This document shows, piece after piece, positions 9,226 to 18,693 of a stretch of 64,000 bases of DNA. How positions within the stretch are numbered: the stretch's first letter is position 1; each line of letters begins with the position of its first letter. The notes beneath the pieces were generated by a model. That model saw nothing but the letters and a program-made list of their open reading frames with translations. It was not told the origin of the DNA and did not search any database. This DNA is from JAFRXK01 sp045603305. Lineage in GTDB: Bacteria; Bacillota; Clostridia; Lachnospirales; Lachnospiraceae. The DNA lies in the NCBI GenBank assembly GCA_045603305.1, contig JAZULV010000079.1, positions 1-64,000 on the forward strand, given 5' to 3'. The translations under genes were made by a program, and so were the position numbers.

Positions 9226-12200
9226 ATGCCAAAACTAACAGACATCAACAAGATACTGATTATAGGTTCCGGTCCTATTATTATCGGACAGGCCTGCGAA
9301 TTTGACTATTCAGGAACTCAGGCTTGTAAGGCACTGCGCAAGTTAGGTTACGAGATAGTTCTGGTTAACTCAAACCCTGCAACTATTATGACTGACCCGG
9401 AGACAGCAGACGTTACTTACATTGAGCCTCTGAATGTGGAAAGACTTGAGCAGATTATTGCTAAGGAAAGACCTGATGCTGTACTTCCTAACCTTGGTGG
9501 ACAGTCAGGACTTAATCTTTGTGCTGAGCTTGCTCAGAATGGTATTCTGGATAAATACAATGTTAAGGTTATCGGCGTTCAGATAGATGCTATCGAGCGT
9601 GGTGAGGACCGTATCGAATTTAAGAAGTCAATGAATGCCATCGGTATTGAAATGGCCAGAAGTGAGGTTGCCTACAGTGTTGACGAGGCTCTTGCTATCG
9701 CAGACAAGTTAGGTTACCCTGTAGTTCTTCGTCCTGCTTATACCATGGGCGGTGCCGGCGGCGGTCTTGTTTATAATAAAGAAGAATTAAAAACTGTATG
9801 TGCAAGAGGTCTTCAGGCCAGCCTTGTTGGACAGGTTCTTGTAGAAGAATCTATTCTCGGCTGGGAGGAGCTTGAGCTTGAGGTTGTTCGTGATGCGGAC
9901 AACAACATGATTACAGTATGTTTCATTGAGAATATTGACCCATTGGGCGTACACACAGGAGACTCCTTCTGTTCTGCCCCAATGCTTACTATCTCCAAGG
10001 AGTGTCAGAAGAGACTTCAGGAGCAGGCATACAAGATTGTAGAATCAGTACAGGTTATCGGTGGAACTAATGTACAGTTCGCCCACGACCCTGTTTCAGA
10101 TAGAATCGTAGTTATTGAGATTAATCCTAGAACTTCCCGTTCTTCTGCATTAGCTTCAAAGGCTACAGGTTTCCCAATCGCTTTAGTTTCAGCTATGCTC
10201 GCTGCCGGACTTACACTTAAGGATATCCCTTGTGGTAAGTATGGTACTTTAGATAAATATGTTCCGGACGGAGATTACGTAGTAATCAAGTTTGCAAGAT
10301 GGGCATTCGAAAAGTTCAAGGGTGTTGAAGATAAGTTAGGTACTCAGATGCGTGCCGTTGGTGAAGTTATGAGTATCGGTAAGACTTACAAGGAAGCTTT
10401 CCAGAAAGCTATCCGAAGCCTTGAAACCGGTCGTGCCGGTCTTGGTTATGCTAAGGATTTCAACGAAAAGACTAAAGAAGAATTACTCAAGATGCTTTTT
10501 ACTGCATCAAGCGAAAGACATTTCATCATGTATGAGGCATTAAGAAAAGGTGCTACTGTTGATGAGATTTTCAATATCACAAAGGTAAAAGCATATTTCA
10601 TCGAACAGATGAAGGAACTTGTAGAGGAAGAAGAAGCGCTTGCTACATTTAAGGGTTCTCTTCCATCTGACGAACTTCTCATTTCAGCAAAGAAGAATGG
10701 TTTCTCAGATAAGTATTTAAGCAAGATTCTTGATATTTCTGAAGATGATATCAGAAACAAGCGTATTGAGCTTGGTGTAGAGGAAGCATGGGAAGGTGTT
10801 CACGTAAGTGGTACTGAGAACAACGCTTACTACTACTCTACTTACAACGCAGAGGATAAAAACCCTGTAAATGAAGATTCTAAGAAGATTATGATTCTTG
10901 GTGGCGGTCCTAACCGTATCGGTCAGGGTATCGAGTTCGACTACTGCTGTGTTCACGCAGCACTTGCTCTTAAGAAGCTTGGTTTTGAGACAATTATCGT
11001 TAACTGTAATCCTGAGACAGTATCAACTGACTACGATACTTCAGACAAGCTTTACTTTGAGCCACTTACTCTTGAAGATGTATTAAGTATTTACAATAAA
11101 GAAAAGCCTCTCGGCGTTATCGCTCAGTTCGGCGGACAGACTCCTCTTAATCTTGCCGCTGACCTTGAGAAGAACGGAGTAAGGATTCTCGGTACTTCTC
11201 CTTCAGTTATTGACTTAGCTGAGGACCGTGATTTATTCCGCGAGATGATGGATAAGTTAGAGATTCCTATGCCTGAGTCAGGTATGGCTACTACCGTTGA
11301 TGAAGCTCTTGCTATCGCTAAGGAGATTGGTTATCCTGTAATGGTTCGTCCTTCATATGTACTTGGCGGACGAGGCATGGAAGTTGTATATGATGATGAA
11401 AGCATGAAGAATTATATGCTTGCAGCCGTTGGCGTAACTCCTGACCGTCCAATCCTGATTGACAGATTCTTAAATCACGCTCTCGAATGTGAGGCTGATG
11501 CAATCAGTGACGGAACTCACGCTTTCGTACCTGCTGTTATGGAGCATATCGAGCTTGCCGGAGTACACTCAGGTGACTCAGCATGTATCATTCCATCAGT
11601 ACACATTACTGAAGATAACTTAAAGACTATTAAAGAATATACTAAGAAGATTGCAGAGGAAATGCATGTTAAAGGCTTAATGAACATGCAGTATGCTATC
11701 GAGAATGGCAAGGTATATGTACTTGAAGCTAACCCAAGAGCATCCCGTACAGTACCATTGGTTTCAAAGGTATGTAATATCCGCATGGTACCACTTGCTA
11801 CAGATATTATTACTTCTGAGATTACAGGCCGTCCATCACCTGTTGCTAACTTAAAAGAACAGGACATCCCATACTACGGAGTTAAGGAAGCTGTATTCCC
11901 ATTCAATATGTTCCCTGAGGTTGATCCACTCCTCGGACCGGAGATGCGCTCTACCGGAGAAGTTCTCGGTCTGTCAACCTCCTACGGAGAAGCATTCTAC
12001 AAGGCTCAGGAAGCAACTCAGTCAAAGCTTCCACTTAGCGGTACAGTCCTCATCTCTGTAAATGATAAGGACAAGGCAGAGATTGTTGAGATTGCTAAGA
12101 TCTTTGCTGATGATGGTTTCAAGATTTTAGCTACAGGAAGAACCTACAGCTTAATCAAAGAGGCCGGTATTGAAGCCGAAAAGATTAATAAGCTTTACGA

Positions 12201-12450
12201 AGGCCGTCCAAACATCCTCGACGCTATCACAAATGGCGAGATTGATTTAATTATCAACACTCCGGCCGGCAAGGACAGTGTAACTGATGACAGCTACTTA
12301 CGTAAGGCTGCCATCAAGAGCAAGGTTCCTTATATGACAACCGCTGCTGCTGCAAGAGCAACCGCAAAGGGTATCCACTATGTAAAGGCTCATGGCAATG
12401 GCGAAATTAAATCATTACAGGCTCTTCATAGCGAAATTAAAGATAAATAA
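9226..12450 (+). CDS. carB: Carbamoyl-phosphate synthase large subunit
   Basis: 1074 residues, the full length of CarB. Two homologous ATP-grasp halves are evident: the first begins KILIIGSGPIIIGQACEFDYSG, the second KIMILGGGPNRIGQGIEFDYC. Each has its MGG/LGG glycine loop and an E-x-NPR metal-binding motif (EINPRTSRSS, EANPRASRTV). The C-terminal MGS-like allosteric domain starts around residue 930. The enzyme makes carbamoyl phosphate from glutamine-derived ammonia, bicarbonate and 2 ATP for pyrimidines and arginine. The small subunit gene carA is not adjacent and must lie elsewhere. The gene has its own promoter, leader and terminator. Confidence 0.98.
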   Translation: MPKLTDINKILIIGSGPIIIGQACEFDYSGTQACKALRKLGYEIVLVNSNPATIMTDPETADVTYIEPLNVERLEQIIAKERPDAVLPNLGGQSGLNLCAELAQNGILDKYNVKVIGVQIDAIERGEDRIEFKKSMNAIGIEMARSEVAYSVDEALAIADKLGYPVVLRPAYTMGGAGGGLVYNKEELKTVCARGLQASLVGQVLVEESILGWEELELEVVRDADNNMITVCFIENIDPLGVHTGDSFCSAPMLTISKECQKRLQEQAYKIVESVQVIGGTNVQFAHDPVSDRIVVIEINPRTSRSSALASKATGFPIALVSAMLAAGLTLKDIPCGKYGTLDKYVPDGDYVVIKFARWAFEKFKGVEDKLGTQMRAVGEVMSIGKTYKEAFQKAIRSLETGRAGLGYAKDFNEKTKEELLKMLFTASSERHFIMYEALRKGATVDEIFNITKVKAYFIEQMKELVEEEEALATFKGSLPSDELLISAKKNGFSDKYLSKILDISEDDIRNKRIELGVEEAWEGVHVSGTENNAYYYSTYNAEDKNPVNEDSKKIMILGGGPNRIGQGIEFDYCCVHAALALKKLGFETIIVNCNPETVSTDYDTSDKLYFEPLTLEDVLSIYNKEKPLGVIAQFGGQTPLNLAADLEKNGVRILGTSPSVIDLAEDRDLFREMMDKLEIPMPESGMATTVDEALAIAKEIGYPVMVRPSYVLGGRGMEVVYDDESMKNYMLAAVGVTPDRPILIDRFLNHALECEADAISDGTHAFVPAVMEHIELAGVHSGDSACIIPSVHITEDNLKTIKEYTKKIAEEMHVKGLMNMQYAIENGKVYVLEANPRASRTVPLVSKVCNIRMVPLATDIITSEITGRPSPVANLKEQDIPYYGVKEAVFPFNMFPEVDPLLGPEMRSTGEVLGLSTSYGEAFYKAQEATQSKLPLSGTVLISVNDKDKAEIVEIAKIFADDGFKILATGRTYSLIKEAGIEAEKINKLYEGRPNILDAITNGEIDLIINTPAGKDSVTDDSYLRKAAIKSKVPYMTTAAAARATAKGIHYVKAHGNGEIKSLQALHSEIKDK

Positions 12451-12460
12451 TATAATTTTT

Positions 12461-12486
12461 CAGCCCACATCAAAAGATGTGGGCTG
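12461..12486 (+). terminator. Terminator of carB
   Basis: Perfect 11-bp hairpin with arms CAGCCCACATC and GATGTGGGCTG and loop AAAA, 10 bp after the stop codon. Its T tract is modest. Confidence 0.85.
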
Positions 12487-12535
12487 TATTATACAAAACA
12501 CATTTATTCAATTGCAAAATATACTAATAATAAAT

Positions 12536-13081
12536 CTACTCCTCTCCCACAAGCTTAACTACTGTCATCTCATGGTTTAACGCTTCTAATATCGGTCCAA
12601 AGACATCTGCTGTTTTAAGTCTGAGGCTTGATGTATTCACACACGGATGACAACCAATATACTCTCCCTTTAATACATCTTCATCAACCAAGAGTCTTAC
12701 ATTTTTCTCGGTATCGTTCATAAGCCCCATAATACTGACCGAGCCTGGTGTTATATCCAGATACTTCTCCATCTCATCTGCTCCCGCAAAAGACAAGCGG
12801 GCACTTCCAATCTGACTGGATAATTCCTTTGTTTTAAACACCTTATCTCCCGGTATCAAAAGCAAATAAAAGTTAGTCTTTTGGCGATTGCACAAAAACA
12901 AGTTCTTGCAGGTTAATGCCTCCAATGTCTTGTCGATTTCCTCACAAACCTCCATTGTGAAAGCTGCTTCATGGTCAACACGCCAATACTCCACTCCCAA
13001 TGCATCTAAAAAATCATAGGTTCTGATTTCTTTATCCAAGCGACCGACCGTATCCTCCGGTCTTCCCTTTACTAATTCCAT
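12536..13081 (-). CDS. proX: Prolyl-tRNA editing protein ProX (YbaK/PrdX family)
   Basis: 181 residues. The YbaK/ProXp deacylase fold is indicated by the lysine-containing strand KNLFLCNRQKTNFYLL, the GSVSIMGLMND segment and the active-site loop GCHPCVNTSSL. The family hydrolyses mischarged Ala-tRNA(Pro) or related species in trans. The ATG at 13081 is preceded by AAGGAGATG. It is a single gene between the carB terminator and the rpsA terminator. YbaK-type Cys-tRNA deacylase is an alternative, but the length and the GxHPxxN loop favour PrdX/ProX. Confidence 0.85.
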   Translation of the reverse strand: MELVKGRPEDTVGRLDKEIRTYDFLDALGVEYWRVDHEAAFTMEVCEEIDKTLEALTCKNLFLCNRQKTNFYLLLIPGDKVFKTKELSSQIGSARLSFAGADEMEKYLDITPGSVSIMGLMNDTEKNVRLLVDEDVLKGEYIGCHPCVNTSSLRLKTADVFGPILEALNHEMTVVKLVGEE

Positions 13082-13109
13082 AACATCTCCTTACTTTAGT
13101 ATTAAAATT

Positions 13110-13134
13110 GCCCGCAATCCTTAGGACTGCGGGC
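13110..13134 (-). terminator. Terminator of the rpsA operon
   Basis: GC-rich hairpin with arms GCCCGCA and TGCGGGC and a small inner stem. On the minus strand it is followed by AATTTTAA, 20 bp after the rpsA stop. Confidence 0.75.
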
Positions 13135-13154
13135 AAAATACATTATATTAATAA

Positions 13155-14333
13155 TTATTCTTCTGTCTCCGCTACAGCCTCTTCTACAGCTTCAACTACT
13201 TCTGTTGCTTCTTCAGCAACTTCAGCCACTGTCTCTTCTACAGCTTCAACTACTTCTGAAACTTCTTCTGCTACCTCTTCAGCAACTTCAAGAACCTTCA
13301 TGCTAAGGCTTATCTTCTTAGTCTCTTCGTTGAAATCAACAATCTGAGCTTCGATATCCTGACCTACGCTGAGTACATCTGCAGGCTTGTCAATACGCTT
13401 CTTAGAAATCTGTGATACATGAAGAAGTGCATCAACACCCGGCTCTAACTCTACGAACGCACCGAAATCTGTCATTCTTGCAATCTTACCTGTTACAACA
13501 TTACCTGGTGCATACTTAACTGTAGCATCTGTCCATGGATTAGTCTCAGGGAGCTTAAGAGTAAGAGCAATCTTCTTATCGTTAATCTCCTTGATACGTG
13601 CTGTAATCTCGTCACCAGACTTGAATACCTTCTTAGGATTCTCAACTCTTCCCCAGCTCATCTCTGAGATGTGAAGAAGACCGTCAGCACCACCTAAATC
13701 GATGAACACACCAAAATCTGTTACATTCTTAACAATACCTGTTACATCCATGCCAACTTCGATTGACTCGAAAAGCTTCTTCTGCTGTTCTTCCTTAGCA
13801 GCAACTAAAAGCATCTTTCTGTTACCGATAACTCTTCTCTTCTTAGGATTGAACTCTGTAATAACGAACTCAATCTCCTGATCAGCATACTTGCTGAGAT
13901 TCTTCTCGAATACATCTGATACGAGGCTTGCAGGAATAAATACTCTTGCATTGTCAACAATAACGCTTAAACCACCATCAAGTACAGCTGATACAGTAGC
14001 TTTAAGTACTTCCTGGTTGTTATAAGCTTCTTCAAGGCGCTTATTGCCTCTGTCTGCAGCAAGTCTCTTGTAAGATAAAGCAACCTGGCCTTCACCATCG
14101 TTTACCTTAACAACCTTTGCTTCAATTTCGTCTCCAACCTTAACCAATGTAGTAAGGTCTACAGAAGAATCGTTGGTATATTCACTCTTGCTGATTATGC
14201 CGTCTGACTTGTAACCTATGTTTAAGATGATCTCATCATCTTTAACGTCAATAACCGTTCCGGTGACTACCTCTCCTGTTCTAATAGTTCTAAGTGATGC
14301 TTCCAGCATCTGTTCAAAACTTAATTCTGACAT
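13155..14333 (-). CDS. rpsA: 30S ribosomal protein S1-like, four S1 domains
   Basis: 392 residues. Four S1 OB-fold RNA-binding domains occupy about residues 18-90, 105-170, 188-260 and 275-345. The third and fourth are the most typical (GIVKNVTDFGVFIDLGGADGLLHISEMSW and GKIARMTDFGAFVELEPGVDALLHVSQIS). An acidic tail from about 350 to 392 is a low-complexity run of EVAEEV/EAVEE repeats. S1 helps mRNA loading; clostridial forms are shorter than the six-domain E. coli protein. The start lies inside ispH (20-bp overlap). Its ribosome site GAGGAGG is formed by the last codons of ispH, so translation is probably coupled. Confidence 0.9.
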   Translation of the reverse strand: MSELSFEQMLEASLRTIRTGEVVTGTVIDVKDDEIILNIGYKSDGIISKSEYTNDSSVDLTTLVKVGDEIEAKVVKVNDGEGQVALSYKRLAADRGNKRLEEAYNNQEVLKATVSAVLDGGLSVIVDNARVFIPASLVSDVFEKNLSKYADQEIEFVITEFNPKKRRVIGNRKMLLVAAKEEQQKKLFESIEVGMDVTGIVKNVTDFGVFIDLGGADGLLHISEMSWGRVENPKKVFKSGDEITARIKEINDKKIALTLKLPETNPWTDATVKYAPGNVVTGKIARMTDFGAFVELEPGVDALLHVSQISKKRIDKPADVLSVGQDIEAQIVDFNEETKKISLSMKVLEVAEEVAEEVSEVVEAVEETVAEVAEEATEVVEAVEEAVAETEE

Positions 14334-15165
14334 TAGCTTGAACCTCCTCTATAATATTATTCGGGGTAGATGCACCCGCTGTAATCCCTACTACATTACA
14401 GTCTACAAACCAAGCATCATCAATATCTTCTACCGTCTGTATATAGTAGGTGTTATTACATTCATACTTACATATCTCAAATAGCTTCTGAGTATTTGAG
14501 CTATTCCTTCCACCGATAACAAGCATAACATCTGCCTGCCTTGCAACAGCCCTTGCTTCCGACTGTCTTTCGTGGGTAGCATTACAAATTGTATTCATAA
14601 CACATCTATCATAACTCTTTTCTGCAATTTTGGCAACTATATTGTTGAATTTTGCATAATTAAATGTTGTCTGTGATACAATACATACTTTTGCTTCTTC
14701 CGGAAGGTCAAGTTCCTCTGCCTGTTCTACAGTCTCAATGACATAAGTATCAGTACAGCTCCATCCCATAATGCCTTCAACTTCCGGATGCTTTTTGTTA
14801 CCAATAATAATTACAGTTCTTCCTTTTTCAGATTCTTCCTTTACAATCTTGTGTATCTTTTTAACAAAAGGGCATGTTGCATCTACAATCTCAACATTAT
14901 CCTTATCAAGCAAATCATATATATCTTTGCTGACACCATGAGACCTGATTATCACTGTTGAATCTTTAATTTCAGTAAGTTCTTCTTTTGTATGTATAAC
15001 CTGAACGCCTTTACTCTCCAGATCCTTAACAACCTCTTCATTATGAATTATCGGTCCATAAGTATATATCCTGCTGTCAGCATTATTCACCTTTTCATAG
15101 ACCTTATCCACTGCTCTTTTAACACCAAAACAAAAGCCGGCGGTCTTCGCTGTAATAATCTCCAA
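14314..15165 (-). CDS. ispH: 4-hydroxy-3-methylbut-2-enyl diphosphate reductase
   Basis: 283 residues. IspH is the last enzyme of the MEP pathway and makes IPP and DMAPP with a 4Fe-4S cluster. The three cluster cysteines are seen in AGFCFGVKRAV (about 12), DATCPFVKK (about 96) and TICNATHERQ (about 193). The substrate-binding TICNATHERQ and ITAGASTP motifs are intact. In many Clostridia this enzyme is fused in frame to ribosomal protein S1. Here the stop codon comes at 14314, while rpsA starts 20 bp earlier in another frame. cmk lies 13 bp upstream. Confidence 0.97.
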   Translation of the reverse strand: MEIITAKTAGFCFGVKRAVDKVYEKVNNADSRIYTYGPIIHNEEVVKDLESKGVQVIHTKEELTEIKDSTVIIRSHGVSKDIYDLLDKDNVEIVDATCPFVKKIHKIVKEESEKGRTVIIIGNKKHPEVEGIMGWSCTDTYVIETVEQAEELDLPEEAKVCIVSQTTFNYAKFNNIVAKIAEKSYDRCVMNTICNATHERQSEARAVARQADVMLVIGGRNSSNTQKLFEICKYECNNTYYIQTVEDIDDAWFVDCNVVGITAGASTPNNIIEEVQANVRIKF

Positions 15166-15177
15166 TCTATATACCTC

Positions 15178-15834
15178 TCAAATCATTAAATCTATTATCT
15201 TCTCGATAACATCATCTATCGTAAGATTCGACGAATCAATAAGAACAGCATCATCTGCCTGCACAAGCGGTGACACCTCACGTTCCATGTCCTGCTTGTC
15301 TCTCTTGATTATTTCTTCTTCGATTTTCTCTATATTACATGATTCTCCCTTTGCAGTCAATTCCAAATACCGCCTTTTTGCACGCTCCTTAGAACTTGCG
15401 GTCAAATACACTTTAATATCTGCCTTCGGAAGCACAACAGTACAAATATCCCTGCCATCCATAACCACATCTTCCTTCTCGGCAATCTTCTGCTGCAACC
15501 TTACAAGCTTCTCTCTTACTGCAGGAAATTTTGCACATGTTGAAGCCATCTTCCCTACTTCTTCATCTCGAAGTCGCGGTGTCACATTACAACTGTTCAA
15601 AATCACCTGCTGCGCACCACCATCATAAGCAATAGATATATCAATATCATCACAGGCTTTAATAATTTCATCGTTGTCATTAATATCGATATTATTATCA
15701 ATAAGATAAATAGCTATCGCTCTGTACATAGCTCCTGTATCAACATATATAAATCCCAGCTTCTCCGCAACCTTCTTCGCAATGGTGCTCTTGCCGGCTC
15801 CTGCCGGACCATCTATCGCAATATTATAACTCAT
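15178..15834 (-). CDS. cmk: Cytidylate kinase
   Basis: 218 residues, standard length. The P-loop GPAGAGKST is at residues 8-16 and the CMP-binding YVDTGAMYRAI follows. DGRDICTVVLPKADIKVYLTAS and a lid region with KRRYLEL are present. The enzyme phosphorylates CMP and dCMP. Its start overlaps the flavoprotein gene by 11 bp. The cmk-ispH-rpsA order is common in Firmicutes. Confidence 0.97.
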   Translation of the reverse strand: MSYNIAIDGPAGAGKSTIAKKVAEKLGFIYVDTGAMYRAIAIYLIDNNIDINDNDEIIKACDDIDISIAYDGGAQQVILNSCNVTPRLRDEEVGKMASTCAKFPAVREKLVRLQQKIAEKEDVVMDGRDICTVVLPKADIKVYLTASSKERAKRRYLELTAKGESCNIEKIEEEIIKRDKQDMEREVSPLVQADDAVLIDSSNLTIDDVIEKIIDLMI

Positions 15835-17080
15835 CTTTTATACCCTTTCCTGCTGCATATCCTGTAGACCAGGCAATCTGCAAATTGTACCCTCCGGTAA
15901 CTGCATCTATATCTAAAACTTCTCCTGCAAAATGAAGCCCCTTTACCTTCTTGGCCTCCATAGTGGCAGGATTAATCTCCTTAACATCTACACCGCCATG
16001 AGTGATTATAGCCTCTCTAAACTCTCTAAGTCCGGTAATCTCCAAGTCGAACTGCTTTAAGACTTTAACAAGATTCAGTCTTTCTTCCTTTGATATCTCA
16101 TTAACCTTCTTGTCCGGAGAAATACCGCTCTTCATTATTACAACAGGAATTATCTTCTGTGGCAAAAGCTTGTCCAAGGAATTCTTAAACTGCTTGTTCT
16201 TCGCCTCATCAAAATCCTGCAAAACTCTCTTATCTAACTGCTCTACAGTAAGTGCCGGCTTCAAATCAATGGATAACCTTACACTTCTGTTCTCAAGATA
16301 CTTCCCAATGTAACTGCTGGCGCTTAAAACACAAGGACCACTCACCCCAAAATGGGTAAAAAGCATCTCACCAAACTCAGTATATACCTTCTTATTCTTA
16401 TCAAAAATGCTTACCTGAACATTTCTAAGGGATAAGCCTTGTAACTGTCCAATCCAAGGCTCTGAAGTAACCAGAGGAACGAGTGCCGGTGTGCATGGCT
16501 TCACTTTAAGTCCTGCCTTCGCCGCCATACTGTAACCATCCCCGGTAGATCCGGTAGAAGGATAAGATAACCCTCCTGTAGCCACAATAACAGCGTTAGC
16601 CTCCATAATACTGCCATCTGTAAGTTCCACTCCCCTGCAGCAGGATATCTCAGACTCAGCATCCTTTTCAATAATAATAGTACTTACCTTAGTATTAAGC
16701 ATTATAGTAACGCCAAGTAAACGCATAGCCTTCTCAAGAGTTCTGATAACATCTGAAGACTTGTCCGACTCAGGAAACACTCTGTTTCCTCTTTCCACCT
16801 TAAGCTGCAAGCCTTCACCTTCAAGCAGTTCCATCATATCCTGATTCGTAAAACCATAAAAAGAGCTGTACATAAATCGTGGATTAGTCACAACATGAGC
16901 AAAGAAATCCTCTGCATCTCCGGCATTGGTTACGTTACATCGTCCCTTGCCGGTAATATATATCTTCTTACCCAGCTTCTCATTCTGCTCTAAAAGAATA
17001 ACCTTATTGCCATCCTTAGCCGCTGATATGGCTGCTATCATACCTGAGGGTCCGCCGCCGCCTACAATTACCTTCTTCAT
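15824..17080 (-). CDS. HI0933-family FAD-dependent flavoprotein (YhiN type)
   Basis: 418 residues. The N-terminus has the dinucleotide-binding GGGGPSGMIAA motif with the acid ILLEQNEKLGKK. The C-terminus has FAGEVLDIDAVTGGYNLQIAWSTGYAAG, diagnostic of the HI0933 (BaiN/YhiN) family. Members are NAD(P)/FAD oxidoreductases; a bile-acid role is known for BaiN but is not implied here. It is the first gene of the operon with cmk, ispH and rpsA and is driven by a consensus promoter. Confidence 0.9.
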   Translation of the reverse strand: MKKVIVGGGGPSGMIAAISAAKDGNKVILLEQNEKLGKKIYITGKGRCNVTNAGDAEDFFAHVVTNPRFMYSSFYGFTNQDMMELLEGEGLQLKVERGNRVFPESDKSSDVIRTLEKAMRLLGVTIMLNTKVSTIIIEKDAESEISCCRGVELTDGSIMEANAVIVATGGLSYPSTGSTGDGYSMAAKAGLKVKPCTPALVPLVTSEPWIGQLQGLSLRNVQVSIFDKNKKVYTEFGEMLFTHFGVSGPCVLSASSYIGKYLENRSVRLSIDLKPALTVEQLDKRVLQDFDEAKNKQFKNSLDKLLPQKIIPVVIMKSGISPDKKVNEISKEERLNLVKVLKQFDLEITGLREFREAIITHGGVDVKEINPATMEAKKVKGLHFAGEVLDIDAVTGGYNLQIAWSTGYAAGKGIKDEL

Positions 17081-17116
17081 AATAATTCCTTTAATATTTT
17101 TTAAGCACTAGCTTAT

Positions 17117-17145
17117 ATTATAAATTATAGCACCGAAAACGTCAA
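17117..17145 (-). promoter_or_regulatory. Promoter of the HI0933-cmk-ispH-rpsA operon
   Basis: On the minus strand TTGACG (17140-17145), a 17-bp spacer and TATAAT (17117-17122), 36 bp before the ATG at 17080. Confidence 0.8.
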
Positions 17146-17161
17146 TGAATACAACTATAAA

Positions 17162-17195
17162 AGGCATGGCTTCAATTAACTTAGAAACCATGCCT
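17162..17195 (-). terminator. Terminator of the oad operon
   Basis: Arms AGGCATGG and CCATGCCT with an 18-nt loop that has further pairing. TTTT follows on the minus strand, about 40 bp after the oadA stop. Confidence 0.75.
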
Positions 17196-17236
17196 CAATA
17201 TATTATTTAACTATAATTCTAAATTCTCAGTAATAC

Positions 17237-18649
17237 TTAAACCGGATAAGCCTTACTGTCTGTATCAGCAGCTGTAGGGTCTACCTTGGTATTCTGAGCT
17301 TCTCTGTACTTAAAGAAGTCTGTTGCAACCTGTGGGAAAAGTGCATATGAAAGCACGTCCTCATCCTGAACCTTGTACTGGCTCATCTCTGACTCAATCT
17401 TTGCAAGCTCATTTTCAATGAGGTCTGCAGGACGGCATGTAATAGGCTCCTTGTCACCGATACACTTCTTCTGTACTTCAGCATCAAATGGCTTTACAGT
17501 CTGTCCGTATTCACCTGAAAGTACAGCCTTTGTCTCCTTTGTAACCATCTTGTAACGCTCACCCATAAGAACGTTGAATACAGCCTGTGTACCAACGATC
17601 TGTGATGATGGTGTAACAAGTGGTGGCTCACCAAGGTCCTTACGTACTCTTGGAACTTCCTCAAGAACATCATAGAACTTATCCTCAGCACCCTGCTCTG
17701 CAAGCTGTGATGTAAGGTTTGAAAGCATACCGCCCGGTACCTGGTAAAGAAGAGTCTTAATATTAACACCAAGGTTCTTTGGATTAATAAGACCATTCTC
17801 AAGGCACTCGTCTCTGTATGGACGGAAGTAATCTGCTATCTCAGCAAGAAGGTTCTGGTCATAACCTGTATCATATGGTGTACCCTTGAAAGTCTCAACC
17901 ATAACTTCTGTAGCAGGCTGTGATGTACCTAATGCAAATGGTGAAATAGCACAGTCGATTACGTCAACACCAGCCTCAACAGCCTTGAGGTATGTCATTG
18001 AACCAACACCTGATGTGTAGTGAGTATGAAGCTGGATAGGAAGTGTTGTAGCCTCCTTAAGAGCTGAAACAAGCTCTGTAGCCTTGTATGGTAAAAGAAG
18101 ACCGGCCATATCCTTGATACAGATTGAATGAGCACCCATGTCCTCAATCTTCTTTGCCATGTCCATCCAGTAATCAAGTGTATACGCATCACCAAGTGTA
18201 TATGATAATGCAACCTGAGCGTGTCCGTTCTCCTTAATAGCAGCATTTACTGCTGTCTGGAGGTTACGGATATCATTAAGACAGTCAAAAATACGAATGA
18301 TATCGATACCATTTGCAATTGACTTCTGTACGAAATACTCTACTACATCATCTGCATAATGACGGTATCCAAGAATATTCTGGCCTCTGAAAAGCATCTG
18401 AAGCTTTGTATTCTTAAATCCATCTCTTAACTTTCTAAGTCTTTCCCATGGATCTTCTTTAAGGAAACGAAGTGAAGCATCAAATGTTGCACCACCCCAG
18501 CACTCTACTGCATGATAACCAACCTTATCCATCTTATCAACGATTGGTAACATCATCTCAGTAGGCATTCTTGTCGCAATCAAGCTCTGATGTGAATCAC
18601 GGAGTACTGTTTCCATGATACCAACAGGCTTCTTTACTATATCTGCCAT
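17237..18649 (-). CDS. oadA: Pyruvate/oxaloacetate carboxyltransferase subunit (OadA / transcarboxylase 5S type)
   Basis: 470 residues. The HMGL-like TIM barrel has the metal-binding Asp in ETVLRDSHQSLIATRM (about 12-27), the carboxylated Lys in ICIKDMAGLL and the HTHYTSG His pair. The conserved carboxylase domain (PGGMLSNLTSQL) follows. Unlike full-length OadA it has no C-terminal biotin domain; a separate carrier is encoded in the operon. It transfers CO2 between oxaloacetate/pyruvate and biotin. The upstream in-frame ATG at 18700 is unlikely: AGGAGG lies 7 bp before the ATG at 18649. It is the last gene of the operon, separated from oadB by a repeat element. Confidence 0.9.
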   Translation of the reverse strand: MADIVKKPVGIMETVLRDSHQSLIATRMPTEMMLPIVDKMDKVGYHAVECWGGATFDASLRFLKEDPWERLRKLRDGFKNTKLQMLFRGQNILGYRHYADDVVEYFVQKSIANGIDIIRIFDCLNDIRNLQTAVNAAIKENGHAQVALSYTLGDAYTLDYWMDMAKKIEDMGAHSICIKDMAGLLLPYKATELVSALKEATTLPIQLHTHYTSGVGSMTYLKAVEAGVDVIDCAISPFALGTSQPATEVMVETFKGTPYDTGYDQNLLAEIADYFRPYRDECLENGLINPKNLGVNIKTLLYQVPGGMLSNLTSQLAEQGAEDKFYDVLEEVPRVRKDLGEPPLVTPSSQIVGTQAVFNVLMGERYKMVTKETKAVLSGEYGQTVKPFDAEVQKKCIGDKEPITCRPADLIENELAKIESEMSQYKVQDEDVLSYALFPQVATDFFKYREAQNTKVDPTAADTDSKAYPV

Positions 18650-18693
18650 GATAATTCCTCCTAAATTTCTAATATATTTTCTCAATCTATCAA

